Source of the DNA: Fictibacillus norfolkensis | GTDB lineage: Bacteria > Bacillota > Bacilli > Bacillales > Fictibacillaceae | Direction of reading: 5' to 3' | DNA: 57,759 bases | NCBI RefSeq assembly: GCF_014836645.1 | Contig: NZ_JACSQM010000014.1 | Coordinates: forward strand, 1 to 57,759 | In this document: positions 46,224-57,507 of the stretch, one piece after another | Position numbering within the stretch: the stretch's first letter is position 1 | Layout: each line of letters starts with the position of its first letter | The notes under the pieces: model-generated | What the model saw: the letters and a program-made list of their open reading frames with translations, nothing else | What the model was told of the DNA's origin: nothing | Database searches by the model: none | Made by a program: the position numbers and the translations under genes

Positions 46224-46251
46224 TTTACACCTATACGTTTTATGTTATAAC
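46224..46251 (+). promoter_or_regulatory. coaX promoter
   Basis: TTTACA (46224-46229), 16 nt, TATAAC (46246-46251), with TGT before the -10 (extended -10). Confidence 0.6.
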
Positions 46252-46290
46252 TATTATAGAAACTTAAGATAAGAAGCGGGGACAAATTCC

Positions 46291-47061
46291 ATGATTTTTG
46301 TGTTTGATGTCGGAAATACGAATATTGTTTTAGGACTCTATGAGAATGATGAACTGAAGCATCATTGGAGAATTCATACATCACGTGAAAAAACAGAAGA
46401 TGAGTATGGCATGCTTATACTTGATCTGTTCCGCCACGTTAATATTCATAAAGAGCAGATTGAAGGTATCATTATATCTTCGGTTGTTCCGCCAATCATG
46501 TTCGCCTTAGAGCGTATGTGTGTGAAATATTTTAACCAACGTCCATTAGTAGTGGGGCCAGGTATTAAGACAGGGTTGAATATTAAATATGAAAACCCAA
46601 GAGAAGTAGGAGCAGACCGAATTGTTAACGCAGTTGCTGCTATTCACGAATATGATGCACCGCTGATCATCGTTGATTTTGGTACAGCTACTACGTATTG
46701 TTACATCAATGAAAACAAACAGTATATGGGTGGAGCGATTGCGCCGGGTATCAATATCTCTACAGAGGCTCTTTATACGAAAGCTGCCAAGCTACCGCGT
46801 ATTGAGATTGCTAAGCCTGAGGGTGTGATCGGAAAGAATACGGTGAATGCGATGCAAGCGGGTATTCTCTATGGATATGTAGGACAAGTAGAGGGTATTG
46901 TAAAAAGAATGAAAGAACAGTCTGAGGTTGAACCAAAAGTAATTGCGACCGGCGGACTTGCGAATTTAATTGCAGCGGAAAGCAACGTGATCGATCATGT
47001 TGATCCATTTTTAACATTAAAAGGTCTATTGCTGATATATGATAAAAATAAGAATAGTTAA
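46291..47061 (+). CDS. coaX: Type III pantothenate kinase
   Basis: CoaX performs the first step of CoA synthesis, phosphorylating pantothenate. Type III enzymes are not inhibited by CoA. The 256-residue ASKHA-fold protein starts [15 protein letters not shown] with the phosphate-binding Asp, and has [23 protein letters not shown] and [15 protein letters not shown] precedes the ATG. It is followed 13 nt later by hslO. Confidence 0.95.
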   Translation: MIFVFDVGNTNIVLGLYENDELKHHWRIHTSREKTEDEYGMLILDLFRHVNIHKEQIEGIIISSVVPPIMFALERMCVKYFNQRPLVVGPGIKTGLNIKYENPREVGADRIVNAVAAIHEYDAPLIIVDFGTATTYCYINENKQYMGGAIAPGINISTEALYTKAAKLPRIEIAKPEGVIGKNTVNAMQAGILYGYVGQVEGIVKRMKEQSEVEPKVIATGGLANLIAAESNVIDHVDPFLTLKGLLLIYDKNKNS

Positions 47062-47074
47062 AGGGTGAGTTTTA

Positions 47075-47959
47075 ATGAATGATTATCTAATTAAAGCCCT
47101 TGCTTATGATGGGCAGATCCGAGCTTATGCGATCTCTTCTACTGAGATGGTAAGTGAAGTACAAAGAAGACATGATACATGGCCAACAGCTTCGGCTGCT
47201 TTAGGAAGAGCGATGACTGCTTCGACCATGATGGGTATGATGCTAAAAGGTGAAAACAACAGCATAACGGTGAAGATTGAAGGCGGCGGCCCAATCGGAG
47301 TGATCATCGTAGATAGCAATTCAAAAGGTGAGACACGTGGTTATGTAACGAATCCTCATACTCACTTTGAATTGAACAGCAAAGGAAAGCTAGATGTAGC
47401 AAGAGCGGTAGGAAAAGACGGATTCTTATCAGTTTTAAAAGATATCGGAATGCGCGAAAAGTTCACAGGACAAGTGCCGATGGTTTCAGGTGAACTAGGA
47501 GAGGACTTTACGTATTACTTTGCTTCTTCTGAACAGGTGCCTTCTGCAGTAGGTGTTGGTGTTCTTGTGAATCCGGACAATTCGATCAAAGCCTCAGGTG
47601 GTTTTATCGTACAAGTGATGCCGAATGCTTCGGATGCAATCGTTGATTTACTCGAAGAAAGAATCAACGCGATTCCTCCGATTTCTCGATTGATCGAAAA
47701 AGGGATGACACCGGAAGAAATTTTATTTGAGCTTTTAGGAGAAGACCAAGTCCAGATTCTTGAGAAATCTCCAGTGCGTTTTCAGTGTACATGCTCACAT
47801 GATCGTTTTGGGCAAGCGATCGTAAGTCTGGGTGAACAAGAGATCTCAGATATTATAGAAGAAGATGGCCAAGCAGAAACGAACTGTCAATTCTGTAACG
47901 CCACTTATATTTTTACAAAAGAAGAACTACAAACCTTGCTTGATCAAGCAAAAGCGTAA
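47075..47959 (+). CDS. hslO: Redox-regulated chaperone Hsp33
   Basis: Hsp33 is a zinc-bound chaperone switched on by oxidative unfolding. The 294-residue protein has the N-terminal fold ([18 protein letters not shown] near residue 50), and the redox switch CTC (about 238-240) with CQFC (about 271-274) as zinc ligands. It pairs with coaX and ends in a terminator. In B. subtilis yacD follows; here the next gene is cysK. Confidence 0.95.
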   Translation: MNDYLIKALAYDGQIRAYAISSTEMVSEVQRRHDTWPTASAALGRAMTASTMMGMMLKGENNSITVKIEGGGPIGVIIVDSNSKGETRGYVTNPHTHFELNSKGKLDVARAVGKDGFLSVLKDIGMREKFTGQVPMVSGELGEDFTYYFASSEQVPSAVGVGVLVNPDNSIKASGGFIVQVMPNASDAIVDLLEERINAIPPISRLIEKGMTPEEILFELLGEDQVQILEKSPVRFQCTCSHDRFGQAIVSLGEQEISDIIEEDGQAETNCQFCNATYIFTKEELQTLLDQAKA

Positions 47960-47988
47960 ACCCGGACTTTTCTCCGGGTTTTGTTTTA
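47958..47988 (+). terminator. coaX-hslO terminator
   Basis: A 9-bp stem AAACCCGGA/TCCGGGTTT (47958-47966 with 47973-47981) with a short T-rich tail; the hslO stop codon overlaps the left arm. Confidence 0.85.
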
Positions 47989-48047
47989 TACATGAAATAA
48001 AAATATCTGCGTACCATTGTAATAGATGATCTGTGTATGCAATAAAA

Positions 48048-48077
48048 TTGACAGAGTATTTCCAGGGTTGCTACAAT
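48048..48077 (+). promoter_or_regulatory. cysK sigma-A promoter
   Basis: TTGACA (48048-48053), 18 nt, TACAAT (48072-48077), with TGC before the -10. In B. subtilis cysK is repressed by CymR; I could not confirm a CymR site by eye. Confidence 0.85.
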
Positions 48078-48116
48078 TAATCCAATAAAAATACTCGGTT
48101 TTAGGAGTGATGGCAA

Positions 48117-49043
48117 ATGGCAAGAGTGGCGCAATCAATCACAGACCTGATTGGTCAAACCCCTGTAGTGAAATTGAATCGCATTACATCAGAGGATATG
48201 GCAGATGTTTACCTGAAGTTAGAGTTCATGAATCCGGGAAGCAGTGTAAAAGACCGTATCGCATTAGCAATGATTGAAGATGCAGAGAAAAGCGGAAAAT
48301 TAAAAGCAGAAGATACTATTGTTGAACCGACAAGTGGTAACACAGGTATTGGTTTAGCAATGGTTGCTGCAGCAAAAGGATACAAAACGGTCCTTGTTAT
48401 GCCTGAAACGATGAGTTTAGAAAGAAGAAACCTGCTGAGAGCTTATGGAGCAGACCTTGTCCTTACACCTGGACCAGAAGGAATGGGCGGAGCGATTAGA
48501 AAAGCTGAAGAACTAGCAAAAGAAAAAGGTTACTTCATGCCACAGCAGTTTAAGAATGAAGCGAACCCTGCGATCCACCGAAACACGACTGGTCAAGAGA
48601 TTGTCTCACAATTTCCTGATGGTCTGGATGCTTTCGTTTCTGGAATCGGCACAGGTGGAACAATCACAGGTGCGGGTCAGGTCTTAAAAGAAAAATACCC
48701 AGAAATCAAGATCTATGCGGTGGAACCGACTGATTCTCCGGTATTGTCTGGTGGTAAACCAGGACCGCACAAGATACAAGGAATCGGTGCGGGTTTTGTG
48801 CCTGACATTTTAAAAACAGACATCTACGATGAAGTTTTAACCATCTCAAACGATGAAGCTTTCGAATGGGCGAGAAAAGCAGCGCGTGAAGAAGGGCTTT
48901 TGGGCGGCATTTCTTCTGGCGCAGCTATATCGGCAGCGTTAAAAGTTGCTAAAAAGCTTGGTAAAGGCAAAAAGGTATTAGCAATCATCCCAAGTAATGG
49001 CGAACGTTACTTAAGTACTCCGCTGTACCAATTTGAAGACTAA
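48117..49043 (+). CDS. cysK: Cysteine synthase A
   Basis: CysK, O-acetylserine sulfhydrylase, makes cysteine from O-acetylserine and sulfide. The 308-residue PLP enzyme has the Schiff-base Lys in GSSVKDRIA (K45), the asparagine loop [12 protein letters not shown], and the phosphate-binding [17 protein letters not shown] at 48103-48107 is 9 nt from the ATG. It is a single gene between two terminators. Confidence 0.96.
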   Translation: MARVAQSITDLIGQTPVVKLNRITSEDMADVYLKLEFMNPGSSVKDRIALAMIEDAEKSGKLKAEDTIVEPTSGNTGIGLAMVAAAKGYKTVLVMPETMSLERRNLLRAYGADLVLTPGPEGMGGAIRKAEELAKEKGYFMPQQFKNEANPAIHRNTTGQEIVSQFPDGLDAFVSGIGTGGTITGAGQVLKEKYPEIKIYAVEPTDSPVLSGGKPGPHKIQGIGAGFVPDILKTDIYDEVLTISNDEAFEWARKAAREEGLLGGISSGAAISAALKVAKKLGKGKKVLAIIPSNGERYLSTPLYQFED

Positions 49044-49053
49044 TTCTTTTAGG

Positions 49054-49079
49054 AAGCTCCCTTTTGGGGGCTTTTTTTG
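49054..49079 (+). terminator. cysK terminator
   Basis: An 8-bp stem AAGCTCCC/GGGGGCTT (49054-49061 with 49066-49073, one G-T pair) with a TTTT loop and seven T residues. Confidence 0.9.
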
Positions 49080-49088
49080 TTAGGTGTG

Positions 49089-49247
49089 GGGGTATAGGGA
49101 TGGTTGGAGGTAGTCGAATATTGTCAACTCGCCGATATATGTTCAAAACTCGCGGGATTATTGATAAATCTCGCTGGAATAACGCTGAAATTTCCTGAAT
49201 TATTGCTGAGATTTCTCGAATTACGCCGTGTATACCCCACTCCGTAT
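49089..49247 (+). repeat. Capped 21-bp mini-array element, copy D
   Basis: The clearest member. Left cap GGGGTATAGGGATGG from 49089, GTCGA at 49113, exactly 13 nt to five contiguous 21-nt units (49126-49230), then the right cap TATACCCC (49231-49238) and ACTCCGTAT. The caps are perfect 8-bp inverted repeats. Units 1-3 share CTCGC, units 4-5 share TTTC..GAATTA. Copy C has the same two unit types in a 3+2 arrangement. Confidence 0.88.
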
Positions 49248-49358
49248 TGGTTCTCTTCTCTTAAAAGAGCTTTTATATACTTCACAAGGTCATCATCCCT
49301 CAAAGACTTTTAAAGTGGAGATAATACCCATGTAAATGCAGGAAATTAAGAGAAAGAT

Positions 49359-49387
49359 GTGCCAAAGTGAAACACCTCATGTACAAT
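49359..49387 (+). promoter_or_regulatory. Promoter of the pab-fol operon
   Basis: GTGCCA (49359-49364, 4 of 6 to TTGACA), 17 nt, TACAAT (49382-49387), 31 nt before pabB. Confidence 0.6.
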
Positions 49388-49418
49388 GTAAGCAGAAGAT
49401 TTTTGGGAGAGTGACCGT

Positions 49419-50849
49419 ATGGGGATGAACAAAAAATGGCATGTCATGCATTCATGTATACCTCTATCTAAAGAAGAGTGGTTCTACAAATACAAATCAT
49501 TAGCGGCAACTGAACCTCGCCACGTTTTGTTGGAGAGCGGAAGAACTGGAAAGTATAGCATTATCGGTCTGTCACCGTTTGCTGAAGTCTCTGGTAAACA
49601 TGACGTTCTAACAATCAAAACAGATGAGGGCTCAACTACACGTAAAGGCCCTATATATGAGCAGTTTCAGAACTGGTTTAAAGATTTTGATGTGGAGCGA
49701 GTAGAAGGACTTCCGGACTTTACGGGTGGAGCGATCGGTTATTTGAGCTATGATCTGACGCGCGAGTTTGAAAAACTGCCTGTAACTTCAGAAGATGATC
49801 TTGGTCTTCCGGATTTGTACTTTTTGCTGTTTAGAGATGTGTTTGTTTATGAACATGAAACAAGTATGTTATGGATTATAACGTTGACTGATAATAAGGA
49901 TAACTCTTATAGCATGGACAAGCTGCGAGCTTACAAAGAAATGTGGGAAGCACCGTTATCGGCTACAACAGAAGTGGATCAAGAAATTCAGAACTATCCC
50001 ATTGAAGATTTTAAACACGTTTCCATGACAGAGGATGTTTTTGTAGACGCGGTTAAAAAGATTCAAAGATATATTTCTGATGGTGATGTGTTTCAAGTGA
50101 ATCTTTCTGTTCGTCAGTCACAGGTTCTACGAACAACTCCTTTAAACGTTTATGAAGAATTGAGAAGAATCAACCCATCTCCATATATGAGTTACTTAGA
50201 AACACCAGACTTTCAGTTTGTAAGTGCTTCACCTGAACTTTTAGTGAAGAAAAAAGGTGATCTTATCAGCACGCGTCCGATCGCGGGAACACGACCGCGA
50301 GGCAGAACAGAAGAAGAAGATATCGAGCTTGCAAACACGCTGATCCAAAATGAGAAAGAACGAGCAGAACATGTGATGCTCGTTGATCTTGAACGAAACG
50401 ATCTTGGTAAAGTTTCGGTTTATGGCAGTGTGAATGTCGATGAGTTCATGGTGATCGAAAGGTATTCACACGTGATGCATATTGTCTCGAATGTGGTTGG
50501 AACATTAAGGCCGGAATTTGATGCGTTCGATTGCATCAAAGCGACATTCCCAGGCGGTACGATCACGGGCGCTCCAAAAGTTAGAACGATGGAGATCATC
50601 GAAGAGTTAGAGCCTGTTCGAAGAGGTGTGTACACTGGAAGTATCGGCTGGATGGGTTTTAACGGCGATACGGAAATGAATATCGCAATTCGGACGATGG
50701 TATGTCAAAATGAAACTGCACACGTTCAAGCGGGTGCGGGTATCGTTATTGACTCTATACCTGAAAGTGAGTATAAGGAAAGTCTAAAAAAAGCAGAGGC
50801 GCTGTGGCGTGCCAAAGAGCAGAGTGAGCTCGGGTCAATTTTGGTGTAA
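49419..50849 (+). CDS. pabB: Aminodeoxychorismate synthase component I
   Basis: PabB aminates chorismate to 4-amino-4-deoxychorismate with ammonia from PabA, for p-aminobenzoate and folate. The 476-residue chorismate-binding enzyme has [49 protein letters not shown] and AGAGIVIDSIPESEY. At the PIxGT motif residue 289 is Ala, where E. coli PabB has a catalytic Lys. The gene order with pabA-pabC-folP favours PabB over anthranilate synthase TrpE. GGGAGAG precedes the ATG. Confidence 0.9.
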   Translation: MGMNKKWHVMHSCIPLSKEEWFYKYKSLAATEPRHVLLESGRTGKYSIIGLSPFAEVSGKHDVLTIKTDEGSTTRKGPIYEQFQNWFKDFDVERVEGLPDFTGGAIGYLSYDLTREFEKLPVTSEDDLGLPDLYFLLFRDVFVYEHETSMLWIITLTDNKDNSYSMDKLRAYKEMWEAPLSATTEVDQEIQNYPIEDFKHVSMTEDVFVDAVKKIQRYISDGDVFQVNLSVRQSQVLRTTPLNVYEELRRINPSPYMSYLETPDFQFVSASPELLVKKKGDLISTRPIAGTRPRGRTEEEDIELANTLIQNEKERAEHVMLVDLERNDLGKVSVYGSVNVDEFMVIERYSHVMHIVSNVVGTLRPEFDAFDCIKATFPGGTITGAPKVRTMEIIEELEPVRRGVYTGSIGWMGFNGDTEMNIAIRTMVCQNETAHVQAGAGIVIDSIPESEYKESLKKAEALWRAKEQSELGSILV

Positions 50850-50877
50850 GACAGCACATGAGAGGAGATGAGACGAG

Positions 50878-51474
50878 ATGATTTTAATGATTGATAACTA
50901 CGATTCTTTTACGTACAACCTCGTTCAGTATTTAGGTGAGATGGGTGAGGAGTTAGTCGTAAAACGAAATGATGAGATAACGATTCAAGAGATTGAACAA
51001 CTAAATCCCGATTTCTTAATGATTTCTCCGGGACCATGTTCTCCGAATGAAGCAGGTATCTCCTTAGAAGCGATCTCGCATTTTGCAGGAAAGATACCGA
51101 TTTTCGGAGTTTGCTTAGGTCATCAGTCGATCGCGCAAGTGTTCGGCGGAGACGTGGTACGTGCAGAACGATTGATGCATGGTAAAGTGTCCCCTGTTCT
51201 TCATGACGGGAAGACGGTTTACAACGGACTTCCGCAAGAGTTTCCGGCAACACGCTATCATTCATTGATCGTAAAAAGAGAAACACTGCCTGAATGCTTT
51301 GAGATTTCTTCTTGGACAGATGAAGGAGAGATCATGGGGATTCGCCACAAAGAGCTTCCGATCGAAGGGGTTCAATATCATCCGGAGTCCATACTAACGG
51401 AAGATGGAAAGAAATTGCTAAGAAATTTCATTAATTTTTATAAAGGCAAGGAAGTTACATGTACATCTATTTAA
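50878..51474 (+). CDS. pabA: Aminodeoxychorismate/anthranilate synthase glutaminase
   Basis: PabA releases ammonia from glutamine for PabB, and in B. subtilis also serves anthranilate synthase. The 198-residue class I glutamine amidotransferase shows [15 protein letters not shown], the nucleophile Cys in [12 protein letters not shown] (about residue 79) and the His-Glu pair in [26 protein letters not shown] is upstream. Its end overlaps pabC by 16 bases. Confidence 0.95.
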   Translation: MILMIDNYDSFTYNLVQYLGEMGEELVVKRNDEITIQEIEQLNPDFLMISPGPCSPNEAGISLEAISHFAGKIPIFGVCLGHQSIAQVFGGDVVRAERLMHGKVSPVLHDGKTVYNGLPQEFPATRYHSLIVKRETLPECFEISSWTDEGEIMGIRHKELPIEGVQYHPESILTEDGKKLLRNFINFYKGKEVTCTSI

Positions 51475-52307
51475 ACGGAAAAGTAGTTTCCAAAGATGAA
51501 GCTATGATCTCACCTTATGATCATGGCTTCATGTATGGTTTAGGGGCGTTTGAAACATTTAGAACGTATGATGGTTTTCCTTTTTTAATTCAGGACCACT
51601 TGAACCGACTCAGTGAAGCGTTAGACGAATTGAATATCAATCTCGTGCTAGATGCAGATACGGTTATTGAGATGGTGAGGACACTTCTAGCTAAAAATAA
51701 GATGAATGACGCTTATTTTAGACTTAATGTATCAGCTGGCGCGGGTGATATCGGATTACAGACAGATCCATATGAGGAACCTGTCGTTATTTTGTACACA
51801 AAGCCGCTCGTTGAAACAAGTTCAGTTTCAGAAAAAGAGCTGGTTCTACTAAAGACAAGACGCAATACGCCAGAAGGTGAGAAGCGGCTAAAGTCTCATC
51901 ACTATTTAAACAGCATCTTAGGTAAGAGAGAGCTTTCTAACATGAATCAAGAAGGCATTTTCTTAACGAAAGAAGGCTATACCAGTGAAGGAACCGTATC
52001 AAACCTATTTTGGTTCAAAGATCATAAGCTGTTTACTCCTCACACTTCCACTGGGATTTTAGAGGGAATTACAAGAAAATGGGTTATGCATGCATCAGAA
52101 CGGTTGAACATTCCTCTAGAAACGGGGAACTATACTCTAGAGACTTTAACGGAAGCGGATGAAGTTTTCCTTACTAACTCAATACAGGAGCTCGTTCCAG
52201 TCAGTCATTTTCAACATACAACGTTTCTTGGAGCTGAAGGTGAAGTGTATCAGAAGTTTAGAGAGCTCTACATGAAACATACGAAGAAACAATATCAAAG
52301 TATTTGA
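51459..52307 (+). CDS. pabC: Aminodeoxychorismate lyase
   Basis: PabC splits aminodeoxychorismate into pyruvate and p-aminobenzoate. The 282-residue class IV PLP enzyme begins [15 protein letters not shown], has the PLP Lys in [16 protein letters not shown], and the [10 protein letters not shown] and [10 protein letters not shown] loops binding PLP phosphate. The family also includes branched-chain and D-amino acid aminotransferases, but operon context makes the lyase the best call. The start codon is inside the end of pabA. Confidence 0.92.
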   Translation: MYIYLNGKVVSKDEAMISPYDHGFMYGLGAFETFRTYDGFPFLIQDHLNRLSEALDELNINLVLDADTVIEMVRTLLAKNKMNDAYFRLNVSAGAGDIGLQTDPYEEPVVILYTKPLVETSSVSEKELVLLKTRRNTPEGEKRLKSHHYLNSILGKRELSNMNQEGIFLTKEGYTSEGTVSNLFWFKDHKLFTPHTSTGILEGITRKWVMHASERLNIPLETGNYTLETLTEADEVFLTNSIQELVPVSHFQHTTFLGAEGEVYQKFRELYMKHTKKQYQSI

Positions 52308-52332
52308 TGTTTTTTGAAAGGATAGATTCTCC

Positions 52333-53187
52333 ATGCACGAGATGATGCTAAGGCAGCAAAAAATGAACTACGGTGAATACGTACTTGATTTTTCAAAAAA
52401 AACATATGTGATGGGCATTCTTAATGTGACACCAGATTCGTTTTCGGATGGCGGACATCACAACCGGATCGAACAGGCGATTTCTCATGCGAAGCAGATG
52501 GTGAAGGACGGCGCTGATATGATTGACATCGGCGGAGAGTCCACTAGACCTGGTGCAGAAAAAGTACCGCTCGAACAAGAGCTCGAACGTGTGATTCCTG
52601 TAATAGAAGCTTTAAGAAAAGAAGTACACGTTCCTTTATCGATTGATACGTATAAAGCAGAAACTGCCTATCAAGCGATAAAAGCAGGTGCTCATATCAT
52701 TAATGATGTATGGGGAGCTAAATTTGATCCAGATATGCCGAGAGTGATGGCGGAAACGAATGTGCCGGTCATTCTCATGCATAACAGGATTGATACGAAC
52801 TACCAAGAATTCATGCCAGATGTAATCGCTGATCTTGAGCATAGTATAGCGATTACGGTTAAGGCAGGCGTTAACCCTGACAACATCATTTTAGATCCGG
52901 GAGTTGGTTTTGTTAAAACGTTTGAACAAAACCTTGAAACGATTAGGCGACTGAATGAAATTGTGCAGATGGGCTATCCTGTCTTATTAGGAACTTCACG
53001 AAAATCGATGATCGGCAAGGCACTCGATCTGCCAGTTGAAGAGCGGGTAGAAGGAACAGGTGCTACAGTTTGCCTTGGGATTGAACGCGGTTGCTCGATC
53101 GTTCGCGTTCATGATGTAAAAGAAATGAGCAGAATGACTAAGATGATGGACATCATGCTCAAAAAAGGAGCGGTGTCTCATGGATAA
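52333..53187 (+). CDS. folP: Dihydropteroate synthase
   Basis: FolP (Sul) joins p-aminobenzoate with hydroxymethyldihydropterin diphosphate and is the sulfonamide target. The 284-residue TIM-barrel protein has MGILNVTPDSFSDGG, DIGGESTRPGAE, DVWGAKFDP and GTSRKSMIGK. GAAAGGAT sits 10 nt before ATG 52333; ATG codons at 52342 and 52345 are alternatives. Its stop overlaps the folB start. Confidence 0.95.
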   Translation: MHEMMLRQQKMNYGEYVLDFSKKTYVMGILNVTPDSFSDGGHHNRIEQAISHAKQMVKDGADMIDIGGESTRPGAEKVPLEQELERVIPVIEALRKEVHVPLSIDTYKAETAYQAIKAGAHIINDVWGAKFDPDMPRVMAETNVPVILMHNRIDTNYQEFMPDVIADLEHSIAITVKAGVNPDNIILDPGVGFVKTFEQNLETIRRLNEIVQMGYPVLLGTSRKSMIGKALDLPVEERVEGTGATVCLGIERGCSIVRVHDVKEMSRMTKMMDIMLKKGAVSHG

Positions 53188-53542
53188 AATGTATGTGAAC
53201 GGTATGAGGTTCTATGGCTATCATGGTGTGTTTAATGAAGAGCAAAAGCTTGGACAGCGTTTTAATGTGGACGTAGTATTATCAATGGACCTTTCCCAAG
53301 CGGGACTGTCCGATGAACTAGACAATACAGTTAATTATGGAGAAGTGTACGGAGTGGTTAAAGAAATCGTTGAAGGTGAGCCGGTTAAGCTTTTAGAAAC
53401 ATTGGCTGAAGCGATTTCTGCTTCCATCCTTGGAAAGTTTACTTTGGTAGATGAAGTGATGGTCAAAGTGATCAAACCAGATCCTCCGATTCCTGGACAT
53501 TATGAATCGGTTGCTGTTGAGATCACAAGAGGTCGCGTATAG
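53180..53542 (+). CDS. folB: Dihydroneopterin aldolase
   Basis: FolB converts dihydroneopterin to hydroxymethyldihydropterin. The 120-residue protein has RFYGYHGVFNEEQKLGQRF with the catalytic region, TVNYGEVYGVVKEI and KPDPPIPGHYESVAVEI with the active-site Lys. It overlaps folP by 8 bases and touches folK, so the three are translated together. Confidence 0.95.
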   Translation: MDKMYVNGMRFYGYHGVFNEEQKLGQRFNVDVVLSMDLSQAGLSDELDNTVNYGEVYGVVKEIVEGEPVKLLETLAEAISASILGKFTLVDEVMVKVIKPDPPIPGHYESVAVEITRGRV

Positions 53543-54076
53543 ATGAACGGCCACAATATTGCTTATCTATCTGTCGGTTCGAACATGGGAGACCGAGAAG
53601 GTTTGCTTGAACGAGCGATATCAATGTTAGGCGAGTTTGATAATATTAGCATCGAATCTGTTTCGTCGATCTATGAGACAGATCCTGTAGGTGTGACGGA
53701 TCAGCCATTATTCTTAAATTTAGCATTAAAACTCAAAACCACCCTTTCTCCACACGCGCTTTTAAGTAAACTGCAAGACGTAGAGATGAAACTAGACCGG
53801 AAAAGGGTTCAAAAATGGGGACCGCGAACAATAGACCTTGACATTTTATTGTATAATAGTGTAAGTATACAGACGGAAGAGTTAACCATTCCGCACCCAC
53901 GTATGCTTGAAAGGGCGTTTGTTCTCATACCTCTATGTGAAATTGCTCCAGATGATATTTACCCGGAGAATTCAATTTCGTTACATCAAGTCCTTTGCGA
54001 ACAAAGAGATAAAGAAGGTGTACGCATATGGAAGAAGACCGACTGGGAAGACGCATCCGTGCGTTCAGAAAGTTAA
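53543..54076 (+). CDS. folK: HPPK: hydroxymethyldihydropterin pyrophosphokinase
   Basis: FolK transfers pyrophosphate to 6-hydroxymethyldihydropterin, giving the FolP substrate. The 177-residue protein begins with NIAYLSVGSNMGDRE, and has SSIYETDPVGVTDQPLFLN, KWGPRTIDLDILLY with the metal-binding DLD, and IPHPRMLERAFVLIPL. The last 49 bases overlap yazB in another frame, a longer overlap than elsewhere in the operon. Confidence 0.95.
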   Translation: MNGHNIAYLSVGSNMGDREGLLERAISMLGEFDNISIESVSSIYETDPVGVTDQPLFLNLALKLKTTLSPHALLSKLQDVEMKLDRKRVQKWGPRTIDLDILLYNSVSIQTEELTIPHPRMLERAFVLIPLCEIAPDDIYPENSISLHQVLCEQRDKEGVRIWKKTDWEDASVRSES

Positions 54077-54225
54077 AAGGCTATACCCAAGAGCAGCTTG
54101 CTAAAGACATCGGAATCTCAGTTTCGGTTCTTGGTGAGGTGGAAAGGGGCAGCCGAAAGCCTAAGGGAGATCTGATTAAAAGAATAGCAGATCAATTCAG
54201 CATTAGCGTAGAAGAATTACAATAA
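54028..54225 (+). CDS. yazB: YazB, Cro/CI-type HTH protein
   Basis: A 65-residue XRE-family DNA-binding protein consisting of one helix-turn-helix domain: LGRRIRAFRKLKGYTQEQLA followed by KDIGISVSVLGEVERGSRKP. It has no effector domain. Its place at the end of the folate operon is conserved in Bacillus, and its targets are unknown. AGAAGGTG precedes the ATG at 54028, inside folK. Confidence 0.9.
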   Translation: MEEDRLGRRIRAFRKLKGYTQEQLAKDIGISVSVLGEVERGSRKPKGDLIKRIADQFSISVEELQ

Positions 54226-54259
54226 GTAATCGATATATAAAGCCTGTAAGAGGAACGAG

Positions 54260-55258
54260 GTGATTGTTAACTTGAAAATCGGTGATATTCATTTAAAGAA
54301 TCCGGTAGTTCTAGCGCCAATGGCCGGTGTGTGTAACCCTGCTTTTCGATTGATCGCTAAAGAGTTCGGAGCCGGGCTCGTCTGCGCAGAGATGGTAAGT
54401 GACAAAGGGATTCTGCATGAGAACGAAAGATCTTTAAAGATGCTTTATGTAGATGAACGCGAAAAACCACTTAGCCTGCAGATCTTTGGAGGCGAGCGTG
54501 AATCATTAGTGGCTGCAGCTAAATACGTAGATAAAAATACGAACGCAGACATTATAGATATCAATATGGGTTGCCCGGTTCCTAAAATCACAAAATGTGA
54601 TGCAGGAGCAAAGTGGCTGCTGGACCCAGACAAGATTTATGAGATGGTAGCAGCTACGGTTGATGCGGTCCAAAAACCAGTAACTGTTAAAATGCGTATT
54701 GGTTGGGATGAAGATCACATCTATGCTGTTAAAAACGCACAAGCGGTTGAACGTGCTGGCGGAGCCGCTGTTGCTGTTCACGGCCGTACACGTGTTCAGA
54801 TGTATGAAGGAGTAGCGGATTGGGACATCATCGGTGAAGTGAAGAAGAACGTATCGATTCCGGTTATCGGTAATGGTGATGTCTCTTCTCCTCAGGAAGC
54901 GAAAGATCGCATGGATCAATACGGTGTTGACGGAGTTATGATCGGAAGAGCTGCACTTGGCAACCCATGGATGCTTTATCGAACTGTTCAATATTTAGAG
55001 AACGGAATCATCGCACCTGAACCTACTGCTCGTGAAAAGATGAACATCTGCATGCTTCATATGGATCGTTTGATCGATCTTAAAGGTGAAGATGTTGCAG
55101 CAAGAGAGATGAGGAAGCACGCGGCTTGGTATCTTAAAGGCTTGCCTCAAACAGGTTCTGTTCGAAACGCGATCAACCAGATGACTACTCGTGAAGGCAT
55201 GAATAAACTATTGTTTGAGTATGTTGATCAATTAGAAGAAGTACAAAAAATTAGCTAA
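54260..55258 (+). CDS. dusB: tRNA-dihydrouridine synthase
   Basis: DusB reduces uridine to dihydrouridine in tRNA D-loops, using FMN and NADPH. The 332-residue protein has LAPMAGVCNPAFR, CAEMVSDKG, the catalytic Cys in INMGCPVPK (about residue 105), VKMRIGWDEDH, AVHGRTRVQMYEG and VIGNGDV. GTG at 54260 (AAGAGG 6 nt upstream) and TTG at 54272 (GAGGTGAT upstream) are both credible starts. Confidence 0.95.
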   Translation: MIVNLKIGDIHLKNPVVLAPMAGVCNPAFRLIAKEFGAGLVCAEMVSDKGILHENERSLKMLYVDEREKPLSLQIFGGERESLVAAAKYVDKNTNADIIDINMGCPVPKITKCDAGAKWLLDPDKIYEMVAATVDAVQKPVTVKMRIGWDEDHIYAVKNAQAVERAGGAAVAVHGRTRVQMYEGVADWDIIGEVKKNVSIPVIGNGDVSSPQEAKDRMDQYGVDGVMIGRAALGNPWMLYRTVQYLENGIIAPEPTAREKMNICMLHMDRLIDLKGEDVAAREMRKHAAWYLKGLPQTGSVRNAINQMTTREGMNKLLFEYVDQLEEVQKIS

Positions 55259-55270
55259 CACTAGCAACAT

Positions 55271-55306
55271 ACAGCCAGATCATCAGATGACTGGCTGTTG
55301 TTTGCT
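55271..55306 (+). terminator. dusB terminator
   Basis: An 8-bp stem ACAGCCAG/CTGGCTGT (55271-55278 with 55291-55298) followed by TGTTTGCTT; the T run is weak. Confidence 0.6.
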
Positions 55307-55366
55307 TAATAACAACAGATTCAGCATCGGGTGTTTTTCTTTATTATAATGGAGGAGGAATAGCTT

Positions 55367-57291
<1,925 letters not shown>

Positions 57292-57297
57292 TAGAGA

Positions 57298-57328
57298 CCA
57301 AAAAGCCAGCTTCGTGCTGGCTTTTTGA
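57298..57328 (+). terminator. lysS terminator
   Basis: A 10-bp stem AAAAGCCAGC/GCTGGCTTTT (57301-57310 with 57316-57325) with a TTCGT loop and T residues. Confidence 0.92.
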
Positions 57329-57404
57329 TTTTATGAGGATGTAAGTATAGGAATTAACAAAAAGAGTATCATAATGAAGGTGCTATTTATTGATTACCAT
57401 TTCA

Positions 57405-57450
57405 CTATATCTTGTATAAAATAAGGTGCACGATCGCTGTATCTTGTATA
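57405..57450. repeat. Direct repeat upstream of the rRNA promoters
   Basis: CTATATCTTGTATA (57405-57418) and CTGTATCTTGTATA (57437-57450) differ at one base and are 32 bp apart start to start, about 60 bp before the first rRNA promoter. Confidence 0.6.
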
Positions 57451-57507
57451 CGCTTTAAACACGGGATAAACGCGCATATAAAAGTTATCTTTTTTTCGTA
57501 AAAACTA

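Noticed and set aside
49104..49313. 69-codon frame in copy D of the capped element
   Set aside because: No proper ribosome-binding site; sequence is the translated repeat units followed by the cap.
55345..55350. TATAAT just upstream of the GreA-like gene as a promoter
   Set aside because: A transcript from it would start in or after the ribosome-binding site GGAGGAGG, and no -35 is present.
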